Shown: piece after piece, positions 16,491-27,546 of the stretch
Numbering within the stretch: position 1 is the stretch's first letter
How the letters are laid out: each line of letters begins with the position of its first letter
Assembly (NCBI RefSeq): GCF_000972385.1
Contig: NZ_JXTE01000056.1
Location: 1 to 64,000, forward strand
Reading direction: 5' to 3'
DNA length: 64,000 nucleotides
Source: Streptomyces sp. WM6386
Lineage (GTDB): Bacteria > Actinomycetota > Actinomycetes > Streptomycetales > Streptomycetaceae
Notes under the pieces: generated by a model
Seen by the model: only the letters and a program-made list of their open reading frames with translations
Database searches by the model: none
What the model was told of the DNA's origin: nothing
Program-made: the position numbers and the translations under genes

Positions 16491-17117
16491 TCAGCCGTGC
16501 CAGTGGTCCCGGCCGATGCTGATGAGCCGCATCTGGCTGGTGGCGACCTGCCGGACCCGCTCCCGCTCCTGCTCCGAGCCCTCCAGTGACTCCAGGAACA
16601 GCGAGCCGGTGATGAGCATCTGGTCGACGTAGAGGTTCGCCAGCATCAGCAGGTCCTCGTCGCTCCAGTCCTCGGACTCCACGTCCTTGGCGAGCTCCTC
16701 CTTCACCTCCACGGCGAACCGGGCCAGTTGGCCCCGGATGGCCTCCCGCACGGGCTGGACCCCGCCGTGCCGCTCACGGGCGATGAAGCGGACGTGGGCG
16801 GGGTGCGTCTCCACGTGGTGGGCGATCAACTCGACGGCACGGACTATGCGTTCCTCGGCGTTGTCGGCCGAGGTGACCGTCGTGCGGATCATCGGGTGCA
16901 GGCTGCCCAGCGCCTCCTCGACGAGGGCGACGCCGAGGTCGGCGGTGGAGCGGAAGTGCCGGTAGAAGGCGGTCGGCGCGACGCCGACGGCGCGCGTGAC
17001 CTCGCGCAGGCCCAGACTGCTCAGGCTCTGCTCCTCCAGCAGTCCCAACGCGGCGTCGAGGAGCGCCTGTCGGGTTTTCTGCTTCTGGGCCTGCCGGATG
17101 CCGAGGGTGTGACTCAT
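16491..17117 (-). CDS. TetR-family repressor resembling FabR
   Basis: A 208 aa regulator. The HTH part reads QKQKTRQALLDAALGLLEEQ and LGLREVTRAVGVAPTAFYRH, which closely follows the E. coli FabR N terminus. RFIARERHGG and the C-terminal SQMRLISIGRDHW parallel FabR LLLRERSG and LQLRMISKGAYYW. FabR represses unsaturated fatty acid synthesis in response to acyl chain composition, so a membrane-lipid role is plausible here. ATG 17117 is chosen because the frame upstream contains operator-like repeats. It is divergent from two small membrane-protein genes and probably autoregulates through the sites at 17129-17206. Confidence 0.9.
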   Translation of the reverse strand: MSHTLGIRQAQKQKTRQALLDAALGLLEEQSLSSLGLREVTRAVGVAPTAFYRHFRSTADLGVALVEEALGSLHPMIRTTVTSADNAEERIVRAVELIAHHVETHPAHVRFIARERHGGVQPVREAIRGQLARFAVEVKEELAKDVESEDWSDEDLLMLANLYVDQMLITGSLFLESLEGSEQERERVRQVATSQMRLISIGRDHWHG

Positions 17118-17128
17118 GTCATCAGTAA

Positions 17129-17206
17129 ACAACTGTTCTCTGGAATTGAGAAGCCGTCGGGCGCGCTAGACTCTCAAGTCAGTGAACAACTGTTACTACA
17201 ACTGTT
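17129..17206. promoter_or_regulatory. Three ACAACTGTT repeats: probable operators of the FabR-like repressor
   Basis: ACAACTGTT occurs at 17129-17137, 17186-17194 and 17198-17206 in the 143-base divergent gap. The first sits in GTAAACAACTGTTCTC next to the repressor start. The second and third form GTGAACAACTGTTACT followed by ACAACTGTTCAC, so GTGAACA and TGTTCAC make an overall inverted repeat. An ACA-N2-TGT core is what I recall for enterobacterial FabR sites. A possible promoter TTGAGA (17146-17151)/TAGACT (17167-17172, 15-base spacer) points toward the small membrane-protein genes. Confidence 0.6.
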
Positions 17207-17260
17207 CACCGACATGTAACGAGAAGCACCACGCAAGCATCTCGGAGGGGGATTCATCCC

Positions 17261-17425
17261 ATGCTGTTCCTCGTCGCCGCACTTCTGCTCTTCGGTGCCG
17301 TCCTGGGCACCGTCGCCCACGCGCCGTTCGCCTTCACCGCGGTCGCCGCCGCCGTGATCGCCGCCTGGCTCGGCATCTTCGCGCTCCGCGAGCGGCACGG
17401 CCGCCGCCACGCCTCGACCCGCTGA
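17261..17425 (+). CDS. Small two-helix membrane protein
   Basis: A 54 aa product starting MLFLVAALLLFGAVLGTVAH, with a second hydrophobic stretch AFTAVAAAVIAAWLGIFAL and a basic tail ending RRHASTR. GGAGGGGGA lies 9 bases before ATG 17261. It looks like a genuine small gene: good ribosome site, membrane topology and position first after the FabR-like operators. It is followed 44 bases later by a DUF4190-like gene and may share its transcript. Function unknown. Confidence 0.65.
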   Translation: MLFLVAALLLFGAVLGTVAHAPFAFTAVAAAVIAAWLGIFALRERHGRRHASTR

Positions 17426-17469
17426 CCCGCCGCCCCACCCGACATCACGCACCCAGGGGACTGATCACC

Positions 17470-17748
17470 ATGCAGCTCACCGCACCGACCACCCGCAGCA
17501 CCACCCACAGCCCCGCCGTCCGTGACGCGGACGGCATGGCCGTGGCCGCCTTCATCCTCGGCCTCGTGGGCCTCCTCGTGCTGAACGTCTTCCTCGGCCC
17601 GATCGCCATCGCCCTGGCCTCGGTCGCCCTGTGGCGCGGCACCGCCCGCCGCGGCCGCGCCTTCCTGGGTCTGGGCCTGGGCGTCGCCGACCTCCTGGTG
17701 CTGGTGGCGTTCATGCAGATGGACAGCACGGTGTCCTGGAGCTTCTAG
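17470..17748 (+). CDS. DUF4190-like small membrane protein
   Basis: A 92 aa protein with a polar N terminus of about 22 residues, then two to three hydrophobic segments (AVAAFILGLVGLLVLNVFL, GPIAIALASVALWRG, FLGLGLGVADLLVLVAF). The G-x-x-A-x-A-L-G-like helix hairpin resembles DUF4190 proteins common in actinobacteria. AGGGGA precedes ATG 17470. It lies downstream of the FabR-like repressor operators and the 54 aa protein, so envelope or lipid-linked regulation is possible. No biochemical role is known. Confidence 0.7.
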   Translation: MQLTAPTTRSTTHSPAVRDADGMAVAAFILGLVGLLVLNVFLGPIAIALASVALWRGTARRGRAFLGLGLGVADLLVLVAFMQMDSTVSWSF

Positions 17749-17785
17749 CACCAACCCTTGCGCCGAGTCCTCTGCACAGGGCCCG

Positions 17786-17791
17786 TAGAAT
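17786..17791 (+). promoter_or_regulatory. -10 box TAGAAT for a leaderless cysteine desulfurase mRNA
   Basis: TAGAAT ends 9 bases before the ATG at 17801 and no ribosome site is present, so transcription should start at or within a base or two of the start codon. Confidence 0.55.
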
Positions 17792-17800
17792 CGGGTCACC

Positions 17801-18970
17801 ATGGCTTACCTCGACCACGCCGCGACGACTCCGATGCTTCCCGAGGCAGTCGAGGCACTCAGCGCACAGCTGGCCGTCACCGGCAACGCCTCCTCCCTCC
17901 ACGCGTCCGGCCGCCGAGCGAGGCGCACCGTCGAGGAGGCCCGTGAGACCCTCGCCGAAGCACTGGGCGCCCGCCCCAGCGAGGTCGTCCTCACCTCCGG
18001 CGGCACCGAAGCCGACAACCTCGCGGTCAAGGGCCTGTACTGGGCCCGCCGCGACGCCGACCCGGCCCGCACCCGAGTCCTGGCCAGCCCCGTCGAACAC
18101 CACGCCGTCCTCGACGCCGTGCACTGGCTCGGCGAACACGAGGGCGCCACGGTCGAGTACCTCCCGGTCGACGCGTACGGCCGCGTCCACCCCGACGCCC
18201 TGCGCGAGGCCGTCGAGCGCAACCCCGACGACGTCGCCCTCGCCACCGTGATGTGGGCGAACAACGAGATCGGCACCGTGATGCCGGTCCGTGAACTCGC
18301 CGACGTCGCCAAGGAGTTCGGCGTCCCGCTGCACGCCGACGCCGTCCAGGCGTTCGGTCAGGTCCCCGTCGACTTCGCCGCTTCAGGGCTTGCCGCGATG
18401 ACCGTCTCCGGCCACAAGGTCGGCGGTCCGTACGGCATCGGAGCGCTCCTCCTCGGCCGTGAGTACACCCCCGTACCCGTCCTGCACGGCGGCGGTCAGG
18501 AGCGCCACGTCCGCTCCGGCACCCTCGACGTCCCCGCCGTCGCCTCCTTCGCGGTCGCGGGCCGGCTCGCCGCCGAGCAGCGCGAGTGGTTCGCCCGGGA
18601 GATCGGCGCCCTGCGCGACGCGCTGGTCGAAGCGGTCCGTACGGCGGTCCCCGACGCGATCCTCGGCGGCGACCCTTCCTCCGGGGGCCGGCTTCCGGCC
18701 AACGCCCACTTCACCTTCCCCGGGTGCGAGGGCGACTCCCTGCTCCTGCTCCTGGACGCACAGGGCATCGAGTGCTCCACGGGCTCCGCCTGCACCGCCG
18801 GCGTCGCCCAGCCCAGCCACGTCCTCCTCGCCACCGGCACCGACCCGGACCTGGCCCGCGGCACCCTCCGCTTCTCCCTCGGCCACACCTCCACCGAGGC
18901 CGATGTGGAGGCGGTCGCCAAGGCGATCGGCCCGGCGGTGGAACGTGCCCGGGCGGCGGGGCTGACTTAG
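17801..18970 (+). CDS. Cysteine desulfurase (NifS/IscS-like)
   Basis: PLP enzyme of 389 aa that removes sulfur from cysteine for tRNA thiolation or Fe-S clusters. It starts [17 protein letters not shown]. It has the cofactor region [17 protein letters not shown] lysine K206 in [14 protein letters not shown] and the catalytic cysteine C331 in [14 protein letters not shown]. The nearby mnmA gene, separated only by a minus-strand amidase gene, suggests that it supplies sulfur for 2-thiouridine formation. That link is inferred from position. Confidence 0.94.
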   Translation: MAYLDHAATTPMLPEAVEALSAQLAVTGNASSLHASGRRARRTVEEARETLAEALGARPSEVVLTSGGTEADNLAVKGLYWARRDADPARTRVLASPVEHHAVLDAVHWLGEHEGATVEYLPVDAYGRVHPDALREAVERNPDDVALATVMWANNEIGTVMPVRELADVAKEFGVPLHADAVQAFGQVPVDFAASGLAAMTVSGHKVGGPYGIGALLLGREYTPVPVLHGGGQERHVRSGTLDVPAVASFAVAGRLAAEQREWFAREIGALRDALVEAVRTAVPDAILGGDPSSGGRLPANAHFTFPGCEGDSLLLLLDAQGIECSTGSACTAGVAQPSHVLLATGTDPDLARGTLRFSLGHTSTEADVEAVAKAIGPAVERARAAGLT

Positions 18971-19020
18971 GGAACCGGGGGCGAGGGGTTCTCGGCGAAG
19001 CGACGGTCGACGGTCGTGCG

Positions 19021-19683
19021 TCACACCTTCACTGCGGCCTCGCGGACGAGCTTCATGTACCGGTCCCAGTCCCAGTGCTCACCCGGGTCGGTGTGGTCCG
19101 TCCCCGGCACCTCCACGTGCCCGATGATGTGCTCGCGGTCCACGGGTATGCCGTAGCGCGCGCAGATCCGGGCCGTCAGCCGGGCCGAGGCCTCGTACAT
19201 CTCGTCGGTGAAGTCCTCGGGCCGGTCCACGAAGCCCTCGTGCTCGATGCCGACACTGCGCTCGTTGTAGTCGCGGTTGCCCGCGTGGTACGCCACGTCC
19301 AGCTCGCGGATCATCTGTGTGACCCGGCCGTTCTTGCCGACTATGTAGTGCGCCGCCGCCTCGTGCCCCGGGTCCTGGAAGGCCTTCACCGCGCTGTCGA
19401 AGCTGCCCTGGGTGACATGGACGACCACCATGTCTATGCCGTAGTCGTCGGGCCGGTCCGCGCGCCGCCAGTTGGCGTCCGAGGCCGCGACCCAGCGTGC
19501 GCCGGTGTAGTCGACCTCGCCCTCCTTGCGTGGCTTCTCCACGCCGGGCGTACGCCACCACAGGCGCGCCAGCTCGTCCCGGGCCAGCACACCGGTGCCC
19601 GCCGCGGCCGCCGCCCCGCCGATCAGCAGGGCGCGGCGCCCGATGCGCCGGTCGCCGTCCTTGGATGCTTCTCTCTCCCCCAT
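19021..19683 (-). CDS. N-acetylmuramoyl-L-alanine amidase (amidase_2), exported
   Basis: A 220 aa protein with a twin-arginine-like signal, [17 protein letters not shown], near residues 15-31. An amidase_2 domain follows: [53 protein letters not shown] and [17 protein letters not shown]. The histidines in VVHV and TDHTDPG and the IEHEG glutamate fit the zinc site and catalytic residues. It should cleave the amide between muramic acid and the stem peptide outside the membrane. It is divergent from mnmA with a 59-base gap; no ribosome site is obvious for ATG 19683. Confidence 0.9.
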   Translation of the reverse strand: MGEREASKDGDRRIGRRALLIGGAAAAAGTGVLARDELARLWWRTPGVEKPRKEGEVDYTGARWVAASDANWRRADRPDDYGIDMVVVHVTQGSFDSAVKAFQDPGHEAAAHYIVGKNGRVTQMIRELDVAYHAGNRDYNERSVGIEHEGFVDRPEDFTDEMYEASARLTARICARYGIPVDREHIIGHVEVPGTDHTDPGEHWDWDRYMKLVREAAVKV

Positions 19684-19727
19684 GTGATCGTCAACGGATA
19701 TTCGTGGGCTCCGGTTCCCGCGCCCCG

Positions 19728-19733
19728 TACCCT
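19728..19733 (+). promoter_or_regulatory. -10 box TACCCT for a leaderless mnmA mRNA
   Basis: TACCCT ends 9 bases before ATG 19743. The spacing is the same as for the cysteine desulfurase gene, and again no ribosome site is present. Confidence 0.5.
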
Positions 19734-19742
19734 GGAAGAGTT

Positions 19743-20870
19743 ATGACTCACTCCACGCAGCGCCCCCTCCGCGTCCTCGCCGCCATGTCCGGCGGTGTGG
19801 ACTCCGCCGTCGCCGCCGCCCGAGCCGCGGAAGCCGGCCACGACGTGACCGGTGTCCACCTCGCCCTCTCGGCGAACCCCCAGTCGTTCCGCACGGGCGC
19901 GCGTGGCTGTTGCACCATCGAGGACTCCCGCGACGCCCGCCGCGCGGCGGACGTCATCGGCATCCCGTTCTACGTCTGGGACCTCGCCGACCGCTTCCGC
20001 GAGGACGTGGTCGAGGACTTCGTCGCCGAGTACGAGGCGGGGCGCACCCCGAACCCGTGCCTGCGCTGCAACGAGAAGATCAAGTTCGCCGCCCTGCTCG
20101 ACAAGGCGCTCGCGCTGGGCTTCGACGCGGTCTGCACGGGCCACTACGCCCAGGTGATCGTCCGTCAGGACGGCTCGCGCGAGTTGCACCGCGCCTCCGA
20201 CATGGCGAAGGACCAGTCGTACGTCCTCGGCGTCCTCGACGAGAAGCAGCTCGCCCACGCGCTCTTCCCGCTCGGCGACACGGTCACGACCAAGGACGAG
20301 ATCCGCGCGGAGGCCGAGCGCCGCGGCCTCGCGGTCGCCAGGAAGCCCGACTCCCACGACATCTGCTTCATCGCCGACGGCGACACCCAGGGCTTCCTGG
20401 CGAATCGCCTCGGCAAGGCGGAGGGCGACATCGTCGACGAGGCGGGCGCGAAGATCGGCACCCACGAGGGCGCGTACGGCTTCACCATCGGCCAGCGCAA
20501 GGGCCTGCGCATCGGCACCCCGGCCGCCGACGGCAAGCCGCGCTACGTCCTCGACATCTCCCCGGTCGACAACACCGTGACGGTCGGCCCCGCCGCCGCC
20601 CTGGACGTCGACGCGCTGACGGCCATCAAGCCCCGCTGGTGCGGGACGGCCCCGACCGGCTCCGGCACCTACACCGCCCAGCTCCGCGCCCACGGCGGCG
20701 AGACGCAGGTGACCGCGGAACTGGTGGACGGCGAACTGCGGGTGTCGTTCACGGAGCCCGTCCGCGGCGTGGCCCCCGGCCAGGCGATCGTGCTGTACGA
20801 CGACACGCGCGTGGTCGGCTCGGCGACGATCGCGACGACCACGCGCGCGAGGGCGGGCGCTACGGCGTGA
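19743..20870 (+). CDS. mnmA: tRNA-specific 2-thiouridylase
   Basis: MnmA adenylates and thiolates U34 of tRNAs for Lys, Glu and Gln. The product is 375 aa. The PP-loop motif is [13 protein letters not shown] near residue 14. Catalytic cysteines are C106 in [10 protein letters not shown] and C208 in [12 protein letters not shown], and [13 protein letters not shown] is a family marker. Compared with E. coli, the protein has an extra [19 protein letters not shown] block common in actinobacteria. The last 11 bases overlap a convergent hydrolase gene. The sulfur donor may be the cysteine desulfurase encoded just upstream. Confidence 0.95.
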   Translation: MTHSTQRPLRVLAAMSGGVDSAVAAARAAEAGHDVTGVHLALSANPQSFRTGARGCCTIEDSRDARRAADVIGIPFYVWDLADRFREDVVEDFVAEYEAGRTPNPCLRCNEKIKFAALLDKALALGFDAVCTGHYAQVIVRQDGSRELHRASDMAKDQSYVLGVLDEKQLAHALFPLGDTVTTKDEIRAEAERRGLAVARKPDSHDICFIADGDTQGFLANRLGKAEGDIVDEAGAKIGTHEGAYGFTIGQRKGLRIGTPAADGKPRYVLDISPVDNTVTVGPAAALDVDALTAIKPRWCGTAPTGSGTYTAQLRAHGGETQVTAELVDGELRVSFTEPVRGVAPGQAIVLYDDTRVVGSATIATTTRARAGATA

Positions 20871-21642
20871 AGCAGTCGGCCAGCACCGGAGCGAGGGCGG
20901 TCGGATCCACCATGTGGGTCTGACCCTCCAGCTTCCGGTACGACCCTTTCGCCGCCGCCTCCGCGACCGCCCGGGTGGCCTCCTGGAGCCACTCGGGGCT
21001 CGCACCTCCCGCGACCGCCAGGACGGGGACGGTGACCGAGGCCAGCAGGTCCCGGGGCACCAGACCGTCGCCCAGGACGGCATTGTCGTAGGCCAGACTC
21101 GGTGCGACGGCCTCCATGCCGGGCCACATGGGGGACCGGCGGGCGCCCTGGATCATCTCGTCGGGCATCTCGACGAGCCGGAGGAACAGCTCGACCGCCT
21201 CCCCGCGCCGGCCCCCAGCGAGAGCGGCGGTCAGGTTCTCGGTGTACTCGGCCCGCCCCTTCGCACCGTGCTCGGAGAAGTCCGCGAACGGCGTCTCGTA
21301 CACGGCGACCCGGCGCACCGGCAGCCCGCTCGCGGCCGCCCGGAGCACCAGCGCCCCGCCCGACGAGATCCCGTACAGACACGCTTCACCACCCGCCGCG
21401 TCGATCAGCGCGGCGAGGTCCTCGACCTCACGCTCCACCGCGTACGGCGCCGTGTCACCGCTCTCGCCACGGCCCCGGCGGTCGTACACGAGGACCTTGA
21501 AGCGGTCCGACAGCGGCACGGCCAGCGGAGCCAGCGTGCCGCCCGTCGACATCGCCCCGCTCACAAGGATCACGGCAGGGCCCTGCCCGGTGGATTCGTA
21601 GGCGATGGGCGTGCCGTCGCGGGAAAGGGTCTTCTTGTCCAT
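20860..21642 (-). CDS. Alpha/beta hydrolase
   Basis: A 260 aa soluble hydrolase: [20 protein letters not shown] at the N terminus, [13 protein letters not shown], and the nucleophile elbow [11 protein letters not shown] with serine near residue 92. The C-terminal [14 protein letters not shown] holds the catalytic histidine. The substrate cannot be predicted. ATG 21642 has GGGAGT upstream. It converges on mnmA with an 11-base overlap and lies 28 bases downstream of the DUF427 gene on the same strand, possibly as one transcript. Confidence 0.88.
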   Translation of the reverse strand: MDKKTLSRDGTPIAYESTGQGPAVILVSGAMSTGGTLAPLAVPLSDRFKVLVYDRRGRGESGDTAPYAVEREVEDLAALIDAAGGEACLYGISSGGALVLRAAASGLPVRRVAVYETPFADFSEHGAKGRAEYTENLTAALAGGRRGEAVELFLRLVEMPDEMIQGARRSPMWPGMEAVAPSLAYDNAVLGDGLVPRDLLASVTVPVLAVAGGASPEWLQEATRAVAEAAAKGSYRKLEGQTHMVDPTALAPVLADCFTP

Positions 21643-21670
21643 GCCGGTGAGACTCCCACCGGCCGCCGGA

Positions 21671-21997
21671 CTAATCGGTGATTTCCACCTCGTAGAAGCA
21701 GAGGTGGTCCTTGATCTCGGCCACCTCCGGCTTGGGGTCCGGGTAGGCCCAGACGAGGTCGGCCGCGTCCGGCAGCGACCAGTACGAGGCCGTCCCCTTG
21801 AAGGGGCAGTACGTGTGGGTGTCGGACGGGGTCAGCAGATCCAGGCGTACGTCCTCGGCGGGGATGTAGTACCGCACGGGAAGGCCTGTCTCGCGCAGGA
21901 CCAGGGGCCGGTCGGTGTCGGCGAGGACCTGGTCGCCATGGACGACGCGGACGTGCTCGGTGCCCTTCTCGACGGTGATGCGGTGCCCTGCGGTCAC
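21671..21997 (-). CDS. DUF427 domain protein
   Basis: A 108 aa protein with the compact DUF427 fold: EHVRVVHGDQVLADTDRPLV, then LPVRYYIPAEDVRLDLL, the conserved TYCPFKGTASYW and DLVWAYPDP, ending HLCFYEVEITD. Function is unknown; some fungal relatives bind nucleotides. GTG 21997 is preceded by AGGAGG at 8 bases and is preferred over the longer frame reaching 22030. It is divergent from the methyltransferase gene at 22081. Confidence 0.88.
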   Translation of the reverse strand: MTAGHRITVEKGTEHVRVVHGDQVLADTDRPLVLRETGLPVRYYIPAEDVRLDLLTPSDTHTYCPFKGTASYWSLPDAADLVWAYPDPKPEVAEIKDHLCFYEVEITD

Positions 21998-22080
21998 GGT
22001 GGTGCCTCCTTGGGGTAGCCGTCTCGCCAAGTGCAGCGCACGCTGGAGCCGAGTTCTTCCCTCGGTGCGCAGGAGGCCTC

Positions 22081-22884
22081 ATGGGAGCCGCCGACCCGTT
22101 CACGAACCGCCGGAACCTCGCCCATCGGGTGCGGTACGCCCTGCGCCACCCCGAGCGCGTCCCCGCCCACACCCGGCGGGCCGCGCGGGACGCCTGGCTG
22201 CGGCTGAGACACCCCGGCCATATCGCGTACTACCGCGCGGTGATGGCCGCCGACACGGCCCGCAGCCCCGAGGCGGCCGTGGGACACAACCCCTCGCGCG
22301 AGCGCTGGGACGAGATCGGCCGGATGCAGTTCGACTACCTGGTCGGCCACGGTCTGCTGCCGCACCACCGGATGCTGGAGATCGGCTGCGGCAACCTCCG
22401 CGCGGGCCGCCTCTTCGTCGACCACCTGGACACCGGCCACTACTACGGCCTCGACATCTCCCCGGCCATCCTGCTGGCCGCCCAGGACACCCTCGTACGA
22501 GAGGGTCTGCAATCCGAACTCCCGTACCTGGCGCTCGTCGAGGACCTGACCTTCGACTTCCTGCCCGCCGGGTACTTCGACGTCGTCCACGCGCACAGCG
22601 TCTTCTCGCACTCGCCCCCGCACGTCGTGGAGCAGTGCTTCGCGCACGTCGGCCGGGTGCTGGCGCCCGGCGGCTTCTTCGACTTCACCTTCAACCGCAC
22701 CGAGGGACGTGAACACCAGGTACTGCACGAGGATTTCTACTACCGGACGGGGACGCTGATCCGACTCGCCGCACGGCACGGTCTTCAGGCCCGCTTCATG
22801 GACGACTGGGAGCTGCTGCCGCACCGGCAGTCGAAGATGCGCGTGACGGTGCTGTCGGACCGGGCCCGTACGGTGGGCTCATGA
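22081..22884 (+). CDS. Class I SAM-dependent methyltransferase
   Basis: A 267 aa protein with an N-terminal basic helical region (residues 1-60). A Rossmann methyltransferase domain follows: motif I HRMLEIGCGNLRAGRL, acidic YYGLDISPAIL, then YFDVVHAHSVFSHSPP and VLAPGGFFDFTFNR. No acceptor is suggested by the sequence. AGGAGG lies 4 bases before ATG 22081. Its stop overlaps the start of the LOG gene by 4 bases (ATGA), so the two are probably co-translated. Confidence 0.88.
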   Translation: MGAADPFTNRRNLAHRVRYALRHPERVPAHTRRAARDAWLRLRHPGHIAYYRAVMAADTARSPEAAVGHNPSRERWDEIGRMQFDYLVGHGLLPHHRMLEIGCGNLRAGRLFVDHLDTGHYYGLDISPAILLAAQDTLVREGLQSELPYLALVEDLTFDFLPAGYFDVVHAHSVFSHSPPHVVEQCFAHVGRVLAPGGFFDFTFNRTEGREHQVLHEDFYYRTGTLIRLAARHGLQARFMDDWELLPHRQSKMRVTVLSDRARTVGS

Positions 22885-23420
22885 ACATCTGCGTCTTCCT
22901 CTCCGCCGCCGACCTCGACGAGCGCTATACCCGCCCCGCGCGGGAGTTCGCGGAGCTGCTCGGCAAGGGCGGCCACACCCTGGTGTGGGGCGGCTCGGAT
23001 GTCGGGCTGATGAAGGTGGTCGCGGACGGGGTCCACGAGGCCGGCGGCAGGCTGGTGGGCGTCTCCGTCGAGTTCCTGGCCGCCAAGGTCCGTCCCGGGG
23101 TCGACGAGATGGTGATCGCGAAGGACCTCGCCGAGCGAAAGAAGCTGCTCCTGGAGAAGGCCGACGCGGTGGTGATCATGGTGGGCGGCACGGGCACGCT
23201 GGACGAGGCGACGGAGATCCTGGAGCTGAAGAAGCACGGCCACACCGACAAGCCGGTGGTCCTGCTGAACACCGCGGGCTTCTACGACGGCCTCAAGGAG
23301 CAGTTCCGGCGCATGGACGACGAGGGCTTCCTGCCGCGTCCGCTGACCGACCTGGTGTTCTTCGCGGAGGAGCCGGTGGGGGCGCTGGCGTATCTGGAGG
23401 AGAGCCAGGGCATCGAGTGA
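22881..23420 (+). CDS. LOG-family (TIGR00730-like) nucleotide phosphoribohydrolase
   Basis: A 179 aa Rossmann protein of the LOG family, which hydrolyses (cytokinin) nucleoside 5'-monophosphates to base and ribose phosphate. MNICVFLSAADLDERYTRPA starts the fold, VGLMKVVADGVHEAGG follows, and AERKKLLLEKADAVVIM carries the catalytic arginine. The signature normally written PGGxGTxxE appears as VGGTGTLDEATE, so the leading proline is valine. Because the rest is intact, activity may be retained. The ATG overlaps the methyltransferase stop. TACGGT (22869-22874) six bases upstream could also give a leaderless mRNA. Confidence 0.88.
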   Translation: MNICVFLSAADLDERYTRPAREFAELLGKGGHTLVWGGSDVGLMKVVADGVHEAGGRLVGVSVEFLAAKVRPGVDEMVIAKDLAERKKLLLEKADAVVIMVGGTGTLDEATEILELKKHGHTDKPVVLLNTAGFYDGLKEQFRRMDDEGFLPRPLTDLVFFAEEPVGALAYLEESQGIE

Positions 23421-23446
23421 CCCCCGGGTGATGCGAGCATGGCGGC

Positions 23447-24136
23447 ATGGCTACACATGTGATCACCGGGGCGGGCTCCGGCATCGGCGCGGCGGTGGCC
23501 CGCCGTCTGCACGCGCGCGGGGACGAACTCGTGCTCCACGCGCGCGACGCGGGCCGTGCGAAGGAGCTGGCGGCGGAGTTCCCCGGGGCGAGGACGCTCG
23601 TCGGTGACCTGTCCGACCCGGACAAGCTGTCCTGGGCCTTCTCCCACCAGGCGCTTCCCGGCCGGGTCGACTCCCTGCTGCACATCGCAGGGGTGGTCGA
23701 CCTGGGGGCGGTCGGCGACCTGACCCCCAAGTCCTGGCGTCACCAGCTCAACGTCAACCTGATCTCTCCTGCTGAGCTGACCCGTCACTTCCTGCCCCAA
23801 CTCCGCATGGCGCGCGGGCACGTGGTGTTCGTCAACTCGGGTGCGGGCCTGCGGGCCGGCGCGGAGTGGTCGGCGTACGCCGCCTCCAAGCACGGCCTGA
23901 AGGCTCTGGCGGACTCCCTGCGCGACGAGGAGCACGGCAACGGCGTCCGCGTCACCTCCGTGTATCCCGGCCGCACGGCGAGCCCCATGCAGGCGAAGGT
24001 CCACCAGCAGGAGGGCAAGGAGTACGACCCCTCGGAGTGGATCGACCCCGAGTCGGTCGCCACGACCATCCTCACGGCGATCGATCTGCCCAGGGACGCG
24101 GAGATCAACGACCTGACGGTGAGGCCGGGACGGTGA
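23447..24136 (+). CDS. Short-chain dehydrogenase/reductase
   Basis: A 229 aa classical SDR. The nucleotide-binding motif TGAGSGIG is near residue 7, LLHIAGVVDLGAVG is the NAG-like region, and VFVNSGAG plus YAASKHGLKAL provide the Ser-Tyr-Lys catalytic residues. The DLS after LVG fits the adenine-ring aspartate. The substrate is unknown. Its stop overlaps the GTG of the methionine-synthase-like gene by 4 bases, suggesting coupled translation. There is no clear ribosome site upstream of ATG 23447. Confidence 0.9.
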   Translation: MATHVITGAGSGIGAAVARRLHARGDELVLHARDAGRAKELAAEFPGARTLVGDLSDPDKLSWAFSHQALPGRVDSLLHIAGVVDLGAVGDLTPKSWRHQLNVNLISPAELTRHFLPQLRMARGHVVFVNSGAGLRAGAEWSAYAASKHGLKALADSLRDEEHGNGVRVTSVYPGRTASPMQAKVHQQEGKEYDPSEWIDPESVATTILTAIDLPRDAEINDLTVRPGR

Positions 24137-25131
24137 CCGGGTTCGCCTTCGCTCCCGCGACCGGCGTGGGCTCCCTGCCCGGCGGCGACGCCAGGGAGGC
24201 CGCCAGGACGGCCACCGGTTCCTTCGACGACTTCCCGTTCCTGCCCGAGCTCCCCGCGCGCGGACCCGGCGCGGACATGATCGGCCGGACCGCCGGAATG
24301 CTCGTCGAGGTGTACGCGCGCGTCGAGCCCAGCGGGTGGCGGATCGGGGACCGGCCCGGCCGGGACACCAAGCGCGCCCGGTCCTGGCTCGGTGAGGACC
24401 TGGACGCCCTGGAGGAGTTCACCCAGGGGTACGAGGGCCCGCTCAAGGTGCAGGCGGTCGGTCCCTGGACCCTCGCCGCCGCGCTGGAGCTGAGCAACGG
24501 CCAGGCCGCCCTCGGCGACCCCGGCGCCTGCCGGGACCTGGCCGCCTCGCTCGCCGAGGGGCTGCGCGAGCACCTCGCCGAAGTGCAGCGCCGCATCCCC
24601 GGCGCCCAACTCGTCCTCCAGCTCGACGAGCCCTCTCTGATCGCCGTGCTCCGCGGGCACGTCAAGACCGCCAGCGGCTACCGCACCCATCGCGCCGTCG
24701 ACCGGCAGGTCGTCGAGTCGGCCCTCCGCGACGTCGTCGGGGTTCACGCGAGCGGCCCCGTCGTGGTCCACTCGTGCGCACCGGACGTCCCGTTCGCCCT
24801 CCTGCGCCGGGCCGGTGCGGCGGCGATCTCCTTCGACTTCAGCCTTCTCACTGAGCGTGACGACGACGCGATCGGTGAGGCGGTGGAGAACGGCACCCGG
24901 CTCTTCGCCGGTGTCGTCCCCGGCACGGACACGGCATTGTCGGACCCTGCCGGTAGCGTCATGGGTGTCAGGACGCTGTGGCGCAGGTTGGGGCTGCATC
25001 CGGGGCTTCTCGCGGAGGCGGTCACGGTCACTCCGGCGTGCGGACTCGCGGGGGCGTCCCCGAGTTACGCGCGCACGGCTCTCGCCCACTGCGTCCAGGC
25101 GGCGAGATCCCTCGCGGACAACCCAGAGTAA
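24133..25131 (+). CDS. Cobalamin-independent methionine synthase-like protein (MetE C-terminal fold)
   Basis: A 332 aa protein equivalent to the C-terminal catalytic barrel of MetE, without the N-terminal half. It begins FAPATGVGSLPGGDAREAAR. Zinc ligands are visible as VVHSCAPDV (His and Cys) and TPACGLAG (Cys), with QLDEPS in the substrate pocket. Such short forms transfer methyl groups to thiols, but the methyl donor here is unclear. GTG 24133 overlaps the SDR stop. ligA follows after 15 bases, so an SDR-MetE-like-ligA transcript is likely. Confidence 0.88.
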   Translation: MTGFAFAPATGVGSLPGGDAREAARTATGSFDDFPFLPELPARGPGADMIGRTAGMLVEVYARVEPSGWRIGDRPGRDTKRARSWLGEDLDALEEFTQGYEGPLKVQAVGPWTLAAALELSNGQAALGDPGACRDLAASLAEGLREHLAEVQRRIPGAQLVLQLDEPSLIAVLRGHVKTASGYRTHRAVDRQVVESALRDVVGVHASGPVVVHSCAPDVPFALLRRAGAAAISFDFSLLTERDDDAIGEAVENGTRLFAGVVPGTDTALSDPAGSVMGVRTLWRRLGLHPGLLAEAVTVTPACGLAGASPSYARTALAHCVQAARSLADNPE

Positions 25132-27339
<2,208 letters not shown>

Positions 27340-27521
27340 GCGCGACGCGGGCGAGGAGTAGGGCGGAGCAGCGGTTGAAGGTCACCCGATCGGCGCATAC
27401 CAGATGCATACGGGTGGCCGGGGCGCATTCGGGCAACCGTCGACGACCGCTGCCCGTGGAAGCCTTCTGCGGCCTACTGTTGAGATGTGCGCCTGCCGTG
27501 CCCAGCTGCGGTTGGGGCATC

Positions 27522-27546
27522 CCCTTGCTCCTCCAGAGCAGGGGGA
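27522..27546. repeat. Hairpin in the ligA to GGDEF-EAL gap
   Basis: CCCCTTGCTC pairs with GAGCAGGGGG (one G-U) around a CTCCA loop in the 292-base gap 27340-27631. The surrounding GGGGCATCCCC and GGGGGAAGG resemble GC-rich dispersed repeats I recall from Streptomyces. It may also attenuate transcription into the downstream gene. I see no gene in the rest of this gap. Confidence 0.4.

Noticed and set aside
18383..19024. Minus-strand frame of 213 codons opposite the cysteine desulfurase gene
   Set aside because: Antisense shadow of the desulfurase frame, with no motif of its own.
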